In this document: positions 1 through 11,798 of the stretch, piece after piece
How positions within the stretch are numbered: the stretch's first letter is position 1
Layout: each line of letters opens with the position of its first letter
NCBI RefSeq assembly: GCF_042453785.1
Contig: NC_091668.1
Coordinates: 30,691,501-30,755,500 of the forward strand
Length of the DNA: 64,000 nt
Direction: 5' to 3'
Source: Malus domestica
Taxonomy: Eukaryota > Streptophyta > Magnoliopsida > Rosales > Rosaceae
Made by a program: the position numbers and the translations under genes
Notes under the pieces: generated by a model
What the model was told of the DNA's origin: nothing
What the model saw: only the letters and a program-made list of their open reading frames with translations
Databases searched by the model: none

Positions 1-18
1 TGTTACACTCCTTTTCAG

Positions 19-3000
19 ATCTTTGCTCTCAAACCGGCTGTTCACCAGGCATTTCTTGAACTAGTGCCCAGTAAGGTAGTGAGGATATCCAAACAATTCC
101 TTACATAATCAGACACTTTTCCATGGTAGCTATAAGTTGAGAATTGAGAAGTTTTCTATTTGCTTTCTTACTTAGCCCAAATCATGTTTTTCTAGCTTTT
201 CCTGTTTGTAATTCCAGATGACAGCAAAAGACTTCTGGACAAAATATTTCAGAGCTGAATTCCTTCACAGTACAAAGAATGCTGCTGCAATTGCGGCAGA
301 AGCTGCTGAGGATGAGGAACTGGCAATTTTTTTAAAGGAGGATGAAATATTGGCAAGGGAAGCTCATCAGAAGGTGCTCTTAAAATTTTTTTTTTCTTCA
401 CCCTAAAAGTTTTGGTATACCCTGGATGCTTCCAGTGCATTTGTTTATATTCTTATTTTTATGCCTTTATTTTTTTGCAGATTCGACAGGTTGATCCAAC
501 TTTGGATATGGAAGCTGACCAAGGGGATGATTATACACATCTTCCTGTATGTTTTCTAAACCGATCTTCAGTCTTTTATTCTAGTAGCCTCTATCTTATA
601 CTAAAAGCAGTCTTCTAATTTTCCTGATACCCCCAAATTTAAAGGTGGTTGTCATATGATTTGCAGTTATAGATATGGCACATTGGAGAAACATTCCTCA
701 GTGGTTCCTGTATTTTATATTCTGAATACGCACTTGGTGCGATGGCAAGTGCCTTCGCCCATGAGCGGTAGGTCTCGGGTTCGAGACTTGGGAGCAGCCT
801 CTCCATAAATGGGGGTAAGGCTAGCCGACATTCACCTCTCCCAGACCCTGCGTAAAGCGGGAGCCTTGTGCACTGGGTACGACCTTAAGACCTATCATGC
901 TTAACGTCTCTAGGGATGCCATAAAGTTGATTTCATTTTAACCGTTTCTGATCTGGTTGATATGTTTTAAAAATCAGGATCATGGGATCTTTCGTGATGG
1001 TAGCAAGGACATCACTGAACTACAGAATGAGCAATACAGGAGGACTTTATCACAAGACCTTAACAGGCAAGGGGCTGTTGTTCTTCAAGGCAGAACTGTT
1101 GGTTAGAGTTTCTCCTGAATCTATTCTATTTTCTTTTCTATGATTAATAAATGTTGTAAGCTGCTTCTATCTACTTGTATATTAGTATAGTGATTTTGAT
1201 GTTTTTTGATGAACCGGCTGAGCTATATTTACATTTATAATTTAGTGATAACTTTGATTTGTGAACCTGACTGCAGATGGGGATTTAGAAGATCCAAATA
1301 ATGTTGCAGAGGCACTTATGCGGTCAAGACAGGATTAGCGTTGTCCTTTGTTTCCCCCTTTGGTTTATCCATTGGGATTTTCTGTCCATGCTTCCTCCCC
1401 TCAATATTTCCTCTTTTGTCTGATGGCAAGTCAGGATCTGTGCTTAACTTTCGCCGGATGTTTTGGCAGAGCCTGATGAGAGTGCTGTGCAGGAGAGACT
1501 TGATAGGATTACTCGGATGAATGAGATAGATGACCTTCGAGAACCTCGCGATCATCGTGTTGCTCAATTATGTATTAAGGTTCACTTTGACATAATTCTT
1601 CCAAAGGGCCAACAGTTTTAATGCAGAAGTTGCACACTCCTATTGTTTTCTTCTGACTCAGGAGATTTTTCATGTGTCCTGAATACAGGATCCTCGAGAC
1701 TACTTTGACACGCAACAAGCCAATGCACTTAAAGCTTTGGATGACTCACGAATAGGAACGGAACAAAAAAAATGCAGCATGACTACTGAGGAAGCATATG
1801 GCTCCTTGAAGGAGTCTATATCTAAAATTAAGAGCATTGGATTGAAAAATTCCACTGTTGCACCAGAAATTGCTCTTATGGTAATATAGTCTTAGTGGCA
1901 GGTCTTTTTTCTAGATATGACATGTATAGTTATAAAATTGTATACTTCAATTGCCAGAAAGTTTTACTGCCCATTTCTGCGGTATAGGTTCTTAATGGAC
2001 TGACTCAGAATATTTCTAGTACCAAGTATCAACTCGGAAAGAATCCTCGGGAGAGTATTCTGGACAGTTTGCCAAACAAAACGAAAGAGGAACTGCTGCA
2101 TGTGAGTGAATAACAACTTGTTTGTATACTTTCTAAATACTATTAGCTGCTTTGTGAGTAAAATAATATATAAAAAGTTAATTACGGCCGCTCTGTTCTC
2201 ATTGACATAGAGTTGATCAAGTTGCATTAGGTTTTGTTTACTTCACAGTTCTTTTGATTTTATGGATATGTTTTTTATTCCAGCATTCGATGTCCATTCA
2301 AGAATTACTGCGGCATTTTTGGTCTACATATCCAATTACAACAGCTTATCTTTCTACAAAGGTTAGCTCTGTTTCCTTTATGCTATATAAAAATCATTAC
2401 TCATTAACATCACTGTTTGAATCTCTTCAACATGGTTTTCTTTGTTCTAAAAAATTTATTTTTATTCTGTGATTTCACTAAATTATTCACGCAGGTAGGC
2501 AAACTGAAGGATGCCATGTCACAAATCTATCGACAGCTAGAGGTATCAGTCCTGCTACTTTATCTTTTTCTCATTTGTTTTCTGGGCTATTTAAAGACTC
2601 CTTCATAGTGTCATTATTGATGTTGAGCTGTTTTAAAATTTTCATGTGGAATGTGGAGTAATTTTATAAGAAGTGCTGAAAACAGCCCACTAGTGTTGTC
2701 TGCCTCATCAATTCGAGGTTCCTTCACCTCAAAAGTAGTTGTGCTCCTGGTGCCTTCTTTGCCTCATTGCTATCACAGTCATCTATTAAAATCTGGTTGC
2801 CATATAGCTTTATGACAATCCATTGGGGATTTTCTGTGAATGTATCTCATATCAAACTGCCTGTTTGTGGCAACCTGTGTGTGGTGGATCTTCATTGGAG
2901 TGGAGCGATGGAAAGAGGTTTGGAGACGAGAGAGACATTGGTTTCTTATTGGAGGATTTGATGCATATTTTTATCTACTGCTTTGACCGTCTAAAGATTC

Positions 3001-3655
3001 TTAGCTAGTGCTCCACCTTTGCAGTTCAACATCCACCTTAATTCTGCTTCATGAAATTCGGAAAAACAGAAAATGTCATTTGGTCATCTTCTCAAAACTC
3101 TTTTTTCTGTTTTCATATATGCAATATTGATTTCTTCATGTTCTAAACCCCACATTAATCGGGTTTAATTGTTTTGGAAGAGGATTTAGGATCTACTTTG
3201 TTCACGTATCGATTGAAATTTTCCAGGAGATAAAGGAATCAGACTTCCGGCACCAGGTTTCTCTCCTTGTTCGGCCAATGCATCAGGTCAATACCTCTCT
3301 TCAATTTTCAGTTTAATTGAAAGGATTAATACATCTTAATCTTAATGCCAAGAAACTATCTCTTATGTTTTAAGGATTTTTACAATAATGTTATGGATGA
3401 CCGATTAAGTTTGAAACTGTATAGTACTTTGTACTGATAAAACTCTTGTAACATGATTCAGTGGACTTTATGACTTATCTATAAGCTTTCATCTTAGTTA
3501 AAAGGAAACGGGAAAAGAAATTTCTTAACGATGGCTGGTACTGATGGACAAAGACCATTTTGGTGCAGGCACTTGATGCGGCTTTTCAACATTACGAATC
3601 TGACTTACAGAAAAGAGCTGCAACTGTTGCAAGGATGCCGAATGGAAATGCATAG
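19..3655 (+). CDS. TFB1: TFIIH core subunit p62/TFB1 (BSD-domain), 3' part
   Basis: Subunit of the general transcription and nucleotide-excision-repair factor TFIIH, acting in the nucleus. Twelve coding exons are visible: 19-75, 218-373, 481-546, 978-1101, 1277-1333, 1470-1579, 1689-1880, 1988-2101, 2284-2361, 2495-2542, 3227-3286 and 3569-3655. Together they give 382 residues in frame, ending in TAG. The first two exons encode a BSD domain with its FW..YF signature (KDFWTKYFRAEF). Later blocks such as IKDPRDYFDTQQANALKAL and QELLRHFWSTYPITTAYL match plant TFB1. The N-terminal PH-like region lies upstream of the window. The donor after exon 5 reads AT (1334-1335) instead of GT, although the flanking exons stay in phase; reading through meets TAG at once. 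A SINE sits in the intron before exon 4. Family assignment is from recalled homologues and is strong. Confidence 0.9.
724..889 (+). mobile_element. tRNA-derived SINE in TFB1 intron
   Basis: A roughly 165 bp unit begins GCACTTGGTGCGATGGCAAG, contains a pol III B-box-like GGGTTCGAGAC, and ends near GGGTACGACCTT. A near-identical copy in opposite orientation lies at 41223-41392, inside an acyltransferase intron. No clear target duplication was found for this copy, so the ends are approximate. Confidence 0.7.
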
Positions 3656-4718
3656 GAGAAAGTTCCCCCTTGATTGGTTCACCCTTGTCCTGCCTTTTAT
3701 CTTGTTGCGATCGTATGAAACTGTACATCCAATCAATTTTGCTATGAGCTTGTGCTTGATTGACGAGGTTTTTTTGACGTAAAATGTACATTGATGTTCG
3801 ACTATAGGCCAAAATTGGGTGGAACCATTCTTGTGTGTACTTGCGGCTTCTGCACAGCATTATGTGATGCTTGTAGACTGTATTATGCATATTAACCTCA
3901 GTAAAAAGGTTTTGGAAGTTTTAACAAAACACTTTCGGTACTGTTCATTTTTAACTAAAAATCACGTTTTAATAATGTACATTTTTCTCTCTACTCAATC
4001 GACTTCAAGTTTGCGTTTGCAGTAGCGTACTCGGTGCCACGAGTACACAAGATGGCATGAGGCCTAGAAACACCTAAAACATCATCATCCAAAAGGGACC
4101 TAATACGATGAAGGGGGTTGGGTTGTGGGGGTGGGGGTGGTCTGCCACTTCTGAGAGTAGCAAGGCGGTCTGCCACCATGTTAACACTCTCCCGGCCAGA
4201 GGGTGGAACTCTTCAATTTTATTCTTAATAAGATGCACAGCTACGTTGAACAAAACATCTTATTCCAACTGACAAAATGCGATTGAATCGCTTGACTTGA
4301 AGTGCTTGGAATGAAGAAAGCAATTCAAGGGCTTTTTTGAACTCATAAGAATTTTTTATTTTTTCTTTCCATACATGTTTAGAAGTGGTTTTGGCGTTTG
4401 AAAGCGCTTTTAATTTTTTTTTAAAACTTTTCGAAAGAGCGTTAATTTGGAAAAAGATATTATTTTGCCAAAAAATAAAATAAAAAGCATCTGGGCTTAG
4501 CGGGCGAGTTTCCAATCCAGCCCAACAAGTCTATGTCTAATGGTCTGGTCTGGCCCAAACGTGAAACAGGTTTTTTTTTTTTTTTTTTGGGTCGGAACAT
4601 AACGCAGGCAGAGCAAAGCAGATAACCACCAAAACCCTTCTTCCTTCTTCCACCTTCATTTCCCAAATTGCTAGGGTTTAAGCATTTTCACCTCTCTCTC
4701 AGTCACAGTCTCACAGCC
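3656..4718. other. intergenic: TFB1 3' region and GRP23 promoter
   Basis: Non-coding. It holds the TFB1 3' untranslated region, low-complexity AT-rich sequence, a G-rich stretch near 4110-4145, a T-run near 4570-4590 and the pyrimidine-rich leader of the next gene. No further gene or clear mobile element was recognised. Confidence 0.6.
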
Positions 4719-7292
4719 ATGTCATTCTACCGCCTGCTCCTCCGCTCTCTCCGCCGCCCTTCTACCCCAACAACCCTACCCCTAACCCAGTCCCTCACCT
4801 CCCTCCACCTCCAAAGCTCTAACCCAAACATTCCTCTCCATCTCACCACCCCCACGCGCACCTTCGCTTTCTCCTCCGCCGAAGAAGCCGCTGCTGAGCG
4901 CAGACGTCGCAAGCGCCGCCTCCGCATCGAGCCCCCGCTCAACGCCCTCCGTCGGGACTCACGCCCCCCTCCCCCACGGGACCCGAACGCTCCCCGCCTA
5001 CCTGATACCACCTCCGCCCTCGTCGGCCCCCGCCTCAACCTCCACAACCGCGTCCAGTCGCTCATCCGAGCCGGAGACTTGGACGCAGCCTCCGAGGTTG
5101 CACGCCACTCGGTTTTCTCCAACACTCGCCCCACCGTCTTCACCTGCAACGCCATTGTGGCTGCAATGTATCGCGCCAAGAGGTACAATGACGCTATTGC
5201 CCTTTTCCACTTCTTCTTCAATCAATCAAACATTGTTCCTAACATTGTATCTTATAATAATTTGATTAATACTCATTGCGATGAGGGCCGTGTCGATGTG
5301 GGACTGGAGATTTATCGGCATGTAATTGCAAATTGCCCCTACAGTCCCTCGCCAGTGACATACCGGCATTTGACTAAAGGGTTGGTTGATGCTGGGAGGA
5401 TAGGTGAGGGTGTGGACTTGTTGAGGGAGATGTTGAATAAGGGCCACGGAGCGGATTCTTTGGTTTTTAATAATTTGATTAAGGGGTTCTTACATTTGGA
5501 GAATATGGAGAAGGCTGTTGAGCTTTTTGATGAGCTTAAAGAGAGATGTTTGGTTTATGATGGGGTTGTGAATTCGACCTTTATGGATTGGTTTTTCAAC
5601 CAGGGGAAAGAGAAGGAGGCGATGGAGTCATACAAGTCCTTGCTTGATAGGCAGTTTAGGATGGTCCCGGCAACTTGTAATGTTCTCTTGGAGGTACTGC
5701 TTAAGCATGGGAAGAAGAAGGAAGCCTTGGATTTGTTCGATCAGATGTTGGATAATCACACCCCACCAAATTTCCAGGCTGTGAATTCGGAAACATTTAA
5801 CATTATGGTTAACGAGTGTTTTAAGCTTGGAAAGTGCGATGAGGTAATTGCCACCTTTAAGAAGGTGGGGACAAAGGTGAATTCAAAGCCGTTTTCTATG
5901 GACGTTGCAGGGTATAACAATATCATTGCTAGGTATTGTGAGAATGGGATGTTACCGGAGGCTGAGACACTGTTTGCAGAATTGTGCTCAAAGTCATTGA
6001 CCCCAGATGTCACGACTCATAGGACTCTGATTGATGCATATTTGAAAGTAGAGAGGATAGATGATGCTCTTAAGATATTTAGCAGGATGGTGGAGGTTGG
6101 TCTGCGAGTGGTTGCTAGTCTTGGTAATAGGGTGTTCGATGAATTGATTAAGAACGGGAAGGCAGTAGACTGTGCACAGATTTTGAAGAAAATGGGAGAA
6201 AAAGATCCAAAACCAGATGCCAGTTTTTATGATGCTGTGATCAAGGGGGTTTGCAATGAAGGTGTGCTTGATACAGGCCGTGATTTACTGGAAGAGATGG
6301 TGAGATATGGCATTGGTGTTCCTCCAGAATTGCAGCAATTTGTAAATGAGGTTTTTGGAGAAGCTGGGCGTGGCGAAGAGATTCAGAGAGTATTAAATAC
6401 AAATAGGTGGGGATATCGATCACTACCTAGAGAGGCACCACCTCAGCAATTCCAACCAAGATCGCCTCAAATGGCGGGACAATATCGTCCATCGTCGGCA
6501 CCGCCCCAAATGACTGGACAATATCAGCCGCCATCTGGACCCTATCAGCCACCATCTGGAACCTATCACTATCAGTCACCATCTGGAACCAATCAGCCAC
6601 CTTCTGGACCCTATCAGCCACCATCTGGAACCTATCAGCCGCCTTCTGGACCCTATCAGCAACCATCTGGAACCTATCAGCCACCATCTGCAACCTATCA
6701 GCCGCCATCTGGACCCTATCAGCCACCATCTGGAACCTATCAGCCACCATCTGGAGCCTATCAGCCGCCTTCTGGACCCTATCAGCCGCCTTCTGGACCC
6801 TATCAGCCACCATCTGGAACCAATCAGCCACCTTCTGGAACCTATCAGCCGCCATCCGGAACCTATCAGCCACCATCCGGAACCTGTAAGCCACCATCCG
6901 GAACCAATCAGCCGCCTTCTGGACCCTATCAGCCACCATCTGGAACCTATCAGCCACCATCTGGAACCAATCAGCCGCCTTCTGGACCCTATCAAATGAC
7001 TGGAACTTACCAATCACCACCAAGACCTCCACATATGGCTACAAGCCAGCACCCCACAGCTCAATCCCCTCAAATGGCTGGACAATATTACACTCCATCA
7101 GGAGCCCCCCAAACGGCAGTACCACACCACCCTCCGTCCAGACTCCCTCATGTGACAGCTTCGTACATGCCATCTGAAGATTTTCAGAGCTTAGGACCAC
7201 AACACCCTCTGTCAGGACCTGCTCAAGGGACAGGATCTGACCAATCACCATCAGAACCCGCTCAAATTACAGAACAGGTAGCAGCTGCTTGA
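4719..7292 (+). CDS. GRP23: GRP23-type pentatricopeptide repeat protein with YQPPSG-repeat tail
   Basis: Single-exon, 857-residue P-class PPR protein. I chose the ATG at 4719 (MSFYRLLLRSLRRPS); the frame is open further upstream only from a TTG. The Arg/Ser-rich, acid-poor N-terminus looks like a mitochondrial presequence. About ten or more PPR units run from roughly residue 105 to 545 (for example TFNIMVNECFKLGKCDEVI and VTTHRTLIDAYLKVERIDDA). From about residue 600 to 760 the protein is a tandem array of near-decamers of the form YQPPSGT/P/A, followed by a Pro/Gln/Ser-rich tail. Arabidopsis GRP23 (At1g10270) has the same PPR-plus-Gln-rich layout, is embryo-essential and is linked to mitochondrial RNA editing complexes. 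The repeat array here is species-specific in detail. N-terminal codons are C-rich, while the PPR part is AT-richer. Confidence 0.88.
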   Translation: MSFYRLLLRSLRRPSTPTTLPLTQSLTSLHLQSSNPNIPLHLTTPTRTFAFSSAEEAAAERRRRKRRLRIEPPLNALRRDSRPPPPRDPNAPRLPDTTSALVGPRLNLHNRVQSLIRAGDLDAASEVARHSVFSNTRPTVFTCNAIVAAMYRAKRYNDAIALFHFFFNQSNIVPNIVSYNNLINTHCDEGRVDVGLEIYRHVIANCPYSPSPVTYRHLTKGLVDAGRIGEGVDLLREMLNKGHGADSLVFNNLIKGFLHLENMEKAVELFDELKERCLVYDGVVNSTFMDWFFNQGKEKEAMESYKSLLDRQFRMVPATCNVLLEVLLKHGKKKEALDLFDQMLDNHTPPNFQAVNSETFNIMVNECFKLGKCDEVIATFKKVGTKVNSKPFSMDVAGYNNIIARYCENGMLPEAETLFAELCSKSLTPDVTTHRTLIDAYLKVERIDDALKIFSRMVEVGLRVVASLGNRVFDELIKNGKAVDCAQILKKMGEKDPKPDASFYDAVIKGVCNEGVLDTGRDLLEEMVRYGIGVPPELQQFVNEVFGEAGRGEEIQRVLNTNRWGYRSLPREAPPQQFQPRSPQMAGQYRPSSAPPQMTGQYQPPSGPYQPPSGTYHYQSPSGTNQPPSGPYQPPSGTYQPPSGPYQQPSGTYQPPSATYQPPSGPYQPPSGTYQPPSGAYQPPSGPYQPPSGPYQPPSGTNQPPSGTYQPPSGTYQPPSGTCKPPSGTNQPPSGPYQPPSGTYQPPSGTNQPPSGPYQMTGTYQSPPRPPHMATSQHPTAQSPQMAGQYYTPSGAPQTAVPHHPPSRLPHVTASYMPSEDFQSLGPQHPLSGPAQGTGSDQSPSEPAQITEQVAAA
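6523..7000 (+). repeat. coding minisatellite (YQPPSG units)
   Basis: Tandem in-frame units of about 21-30 bp with core CAGCCACCATCTGGAACC run through the C-terminal part of the PPR gene, about twenty in all. Variation is mostly at the last residue (T, P, A) and at Tyr/Asn. Unit lengths are multiples of three, so copy-number change would keep frame. Confidence 0.9.
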
Positions 7293-8461
7293 TCCTTATA
7301 TCAAGTGATTGAGACGCCGTCAATTTTCTGTCTTGATTTTTAAGTTGGCCAATGCGACATTGAACTTATGCTAAGTGTCTCTCCATGCCGCAAGCTTAAG
7401 GCGTTCAATTGGGTGTATAAGGGGCTCTTGTGACTGAATTCTCCTTGATATTTTCTATAGTGATTAATATGATAAGTTACTTATTCTTGTGATCGGCCAT
7501 CTGCATGGTTGATGAAGATTACCATGACTTATAATGGAATTACCAATCAATTATCAAGTATTGTGCATGTTAAATATATGAGATGAATTCGTAGGGGCCA
7601 ATAGTTTCTGACTTGCGTAAGTTGTACTATGAACTCGGTAATTTATCTTTCAGGAAAATGTCGTAAATTTGGATCCATGAATCACGGCATTAGTATTGAG
7701 ATTCACAGCCTAAAGATGCACGGTAGGTGAAAACATCCTGGTGAACGGTTCAGTTTAGTAGTTTGATTGTTCTTCTTCAAACTGGTTCCTTGTGGTGGCT
7801 AGGGGACGACGGATTCATTGTAATTTGGGGTCGATTCGGCAGATGGTGCTGTGTCGTTGGTTCGGTTGAAATCAATTTTCCTCGCATTGCTTATGTGCTT
7901 CAAATGGTATATGAATCATATACAATTTTGATTCAACGATTCACATACAATTTTTGTTTGAGTGTGTCATCAAGTGTGTTAATTTTGTGTGCGTACAAGT
8001 GAATAAAAATAAGCCAAAATACGTTTATAGTCTATGTTTCACAAATATCTCACTTAACGGCTCATTGGTTGCTGTTTGATTTCACCTCGACAACACTAGC
8101 CAAATACGAGGATTTCTCCAAAGTGCCCGTTTAAGTTATTCATTACAACAAGAGCAGTTAGATCAAATACATACGACAAAAAGATTTTGGAGCCGTCAAT
8201 AAATTGAACTTTTGTATAATATATTGGTGATATCCTTCTTCGAAGAACTTTGCTGATTAATGTGATTTTTCGTTAAAGTGAACAATACCAGAAACTTTTC
8301 GCTGAAGTTCCCTTTATTTTAAGAACCAACTCATTCTCTCAACTCAATGACACAGAGAACCAACTCAGTAACGTCTCTCTATCCAAAACTACCTCCCTGT
8401 ACATCTTCGTATTTGGGACGAAATTGATGCCAAAATTCTGTGCCGAAAAGATCGGAAATTG
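7293..8461. other. intergenic between convergent genes
   Basis: Contains the 3' untranslated regions of the GRP23-type gene and of the minus-strand glycosyltransferase. AT-rich, no convincing coding sequence, no TIR or LTR ends recognised. Confidence 0.6.
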
Positions 8462-10804
8462 TCAATATTCCATCACCGACGCGGCGAACTCGAGCAGAGG
8501 CCCCAATGCAGTTGGTGCAAACTTCCGAGCAAATAGGTAACATATGGATGTCATCTCCGCATTGTACTGACACAGCGCTCCATTGTTCCTTATAGACCGT
8601 ACGAAATCTTCCGTAATATTGTCTCCTCCGTACGTTGCAGGGTGCGGGCCTCCCAGTGACCAGTCTACCCACGTCACAGTCCTATTCGAATTCAGCCATC
8701 CATGGAACATGTTGAAGTAAGTAGGCAGGTAATGCTCATCCGGGTAGCATGCAGGCAAACAATATTTGCTGAAGATTGTGTAATACTTTGTTTCCGACAC
8801 TATATACACGGATAACGCACGGCTAAGTTCAAACCACTGAGACCCTTTCCTCCACTGATACAGTTGAATATCAGGAAACATTTCGCGGCTGTAACGCCCA
8901 CGCCCATAACGCCCAGGATTATCGTATGACTCAACATAGCTATGGTTTGAACCAATCAGATACTTGTAGACAGTAGGGAAATTATAGATCGGGATGCAGC
9001 TCTCAGAGAGAAGAACAAAGCGCTCATTTGAGAAGTCAAGCAAGGCATTCGCTAGAAGCCGCCTCTCTGCATCAACCAATGTTACTGTCCCCCATGAAAC
9101 AGGCTGCAGAGAAGAAAATTTTTAAGGGTAAGCATTAGGTAATTCATTAAGAACGTAGACCATACTATCTTCACGGTTGATAGATGCACACACCTCTCGG
9201 GTCTTTTTTTTTCATCTCAGATTACTCGATAATTCAGAACACACTCGTGATACAAGTTTAAGACAAAATCTAAGTGATCTAACAATACCGGATAGCACTA
9301 CCTAATTGATATATGGACATTACGCCCATTGCAACTCTCTTAGGCTAAGAAGAAGGAATTACAACACCATATGCAAACATCTAGCGTAAATTTCTTCAAC
9401 CTTGGTTTATTAAGAAAAAAATACAGTTTACATGGCACATGATAAAGAACAATGCCTAACAAATTAAGCAGATTTGTTGCGATGACAGACAACAAATCTA
9501 CTGTAAGGACCATGAAGAGGAAATAGCAAGACCCGAATTATGGAAAAGAAGTTTTGCACCAAAGCAATAATGATTATTTCACTTCATGTGAAGCTACTGA
9601 TCTGTATCTCTTCCAAATTAAGCAGCACTTAGCAATTGCCTTACGTCTGATTTTACAAGAAGCTACTGAAATCAGTTACCTAACTTAATGACCAAGCATA
9701 TCCGGTGAAATTTCAATATATAAGAGGATGTTACGGGTCTACAGAAACAATGGCCAATGCAAGTCCTATCTAGAAAATGCTGCAAATGATAAAGCAACCT
9801 TAAATTAGTTCATGAGTACCTAAGTTTAAGTCAGCATAATGAATGAAGAAAAAAAAAACTTTGATAACTTGGATCTAGAAAAGTAAACGATCTAGAGATT
9901 AAATTAGGTGGTGGTAGGAAACATCCCTAAAGAAATTCAGAAAACATTAATCTTGCAGGACACCAAGCCAAAGAGTCCATGATAATTACCCTACTTCCCT
10001 TGATACAAGTTTCTGATCTCTTAAGTAAAGAAAAACTAATAAACGATTACACGCCAAATAAAATTATCATAGCCACGAAATTCAGTTCACTTCCCTCCCC
10101 CACAAACTTAGATAATCTTTTTCATGCCAATCTCCCTCACAACATTGATACGAAGCTACAAGTACGCAATAACATAATCGTACAAACCAAAAGAGAAACA
10201 ATGAGAAATATTGAAGCAGTAGAGCATCAGTGACAAGAAAAAAGATTAGTATGTCATAAAACATGCCTTGTACCTGACTGGGGATTTGGCGTTGATAAAA
10301 AGGAGAGGTGGTAGATACATTGAGCTCATAACCCGGAATTACATGGACATAAATTGAGAAATACTTGTCATGGCCATGGAAGAACCTCTCCCACAATGGC
10401 AACAAGGGCAAAGGTCCTCTAGTCAAAAACATGAAAGCCACTTTAGGCCCTCTCTCGAATGGAAACTCTGGCTTCTGCGGCACCATTGAAGCTCTCCAAA
10501 AGAGCTCATCATCAGACAGACCGTGCGTCAAATTCTTCGGCTGAAGAAACGTCTCCATGCTTATACAATCAACCTTGTCACTAACTTGCACAGTAGTACA
10601 ATTCTTCTCCTTGTGCGGCTTATTGGCGGAGAAGTGATTGATAAACGAATAAATCTCAGTTTGTGAACCAAAATGCCGGTTAATATGGGCGCTCGTTGCT
10701 AATCCTATAACAATCCCCACAACAAAAACTACCAAGAACGAGAGAATCTGCAAGAGTTTGAGCAAACCCGGGTGCTTCTCATAGTCTTCTCTGCCTCTTG
10801 CCAT
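8462..10804 (-). CDS. Core-2/I-branching beta-1,6-N-acetylglucosaminyltransferase-like protein (GT14)
   Basis: Golgi type II membrane glycosyltransferase-like protein of 390 residues. Exon 1 is 10804-10274 and exon 2 is 9103-8462; the intron is GT-AG (CAG|GTACAA ... TCTGCAG|CCTG). A short cytosolic tail (MARGREDYEKHPG) is followed by one membrane anchor at about residues 16-36. The GT14 domain begins near KVAFMFLTRGPLPLLPLWER and continues through VDAERRLLANALLD, ERFVLLSESCIPIYNF, WRKGSQWFELSR and VDWSLGGPHPATYG, ending CYLFARKFAPTALGPLL. Length is normal for the plant family. Substrate is not known from sequence; plant relatives include arabinogalactan glucuronosyltransferases and uncharacterised BC10-like proteins. 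Confidence 0.9.
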
Positions 10805-11311
10805 GGCTTTCCAGATTCCAGAAATTCAAATCCAAATTCCAAGTCTAAATTCACACTACCATTTATATATGAACACACAAACACTTCAGTTCTGGAGAAT
10901 CAGCACTGATTAATTACTTAATTCTAACAAATACTCGCATCATAATTACTCAAACTGTGAACAAATATTGCCTCAAATCATAATTAGAAACTCAAATGAA
11001 TTTAACATAAATCACAGTCATTTGGGTACCTCTAACTCAGTCGATGAATGATGGATGATGAAGATATCATCCAAAAGTTATAAACTTGCCCGGAAAATTC
11101 TGGGGAGGAAGTAAATAAAGCAGAGAGTTTTGATTAGGTGATGAGAACAACATACGGAGTGGTCCAGAAGGAAGATGTGAGAGAGTTTGAAGACAAGAAC
11201 CTTACAAATCAAAGCATATACAAAGTGGGGTTGGTGATGCGTTTTGCTTGGGAGAAGAGAGGGAGAGAGAGAGAGAGAGAATGTTTGGCGGTACATCGGT
11301 TTGTGGTGAGC

Positions 11312-11353
<42 letters not shown>

Positions 11354-11657
11354 TACTTTGTGGGCTGACTCTGTCTGAATCCGAGTGCTTTGTTTGTTTG
11401 TTGTTATTTGCATATAAAGTGGAGTGCTTCTGTTTACAGTTAAAAAGAAACAAAAGCGTCATCTTTATAGTTCGAATAAAAGCGTTGCCTAAACAAGATA
11501 ATAAGACAAACAGAAAAAGAAACAAAAGAAAAGAGCATGTCTCGCCTCTTCAATCTTATACGTCAAGACATAAAGCCTTTTCTTTAGTTGTGAAAACATC
11601 AAGTTAGTGGTAGTACGCTAATTTAGTTGGCCTCGATAAATATTTCTTAAAGAAAAT
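10805..11657. other. 5' region of the GT14 gene with GA microsatellites
   Basis: Upstream of the glycosyltransferase ATG. AG/GA tracts occur at about 11259-11281 and 11317-11351. The minus-strand reading is a CT-rich leader or promoter. The frames open across the tracts are repeat artefacts. No other gene seen. Confidence 0.6.
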
Positions 11658-11670
11658 TGTGTGTGACAAA

Positions 11671-11798
11671 CACGAATTTAGATTTGATTTTCGTCAAAGG
11701 TGGATTTGAATCATATTATTGTTAGCTCATTGTGAGGCTTAGCCCACTCCCCCACCTCTTAGCATAGAGAATATCGTTTATTAAAAAAAATATTTGCT
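11671..11798 (+). mobile_element. SINE copy (family also at about 26.96 and 38.36 kb)
   Basis: The sequence starts near CACGAATTTAG, includes TTGAATCATATTATTGTTAG and ends in an A-run with trailing TATTTGCT. It is flanked by TGTGACAAA at 11662-11670 and 11799-11807. It matches the reverse complement of the SINE at 38359-38497 and the plus-strand copy near 26960-27063. Confidence 0.65.

Noticed and set aside
4668-4718. Upstream extension of the PPR protein from TTG
   Set aside because: No upstream ATG in frame; the ATG at 4719 starts a typical organelle presequence.
6427-7032. Long minus-strand open frames (201 and 145 codons) opposite the GRP23 tail
   Set aside because: They are periodic products of the coding minisatellite on the plus strand; residues simply repeat the unit and no family is recognised.
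10082-10273. Extension of the GT14 exon 1 frame past the donor
   Set aside because: The frame runs into intron sequence; splicing at CAG|GTACAA joins perfectly in phase to the conserved second exon.
11078-11607. Open frames across the GA/CT tracts near 11.3 kb
   Set aside because: Both strands are open only because dinucleotide repeats lack stops; composition is RE/SL repeats.
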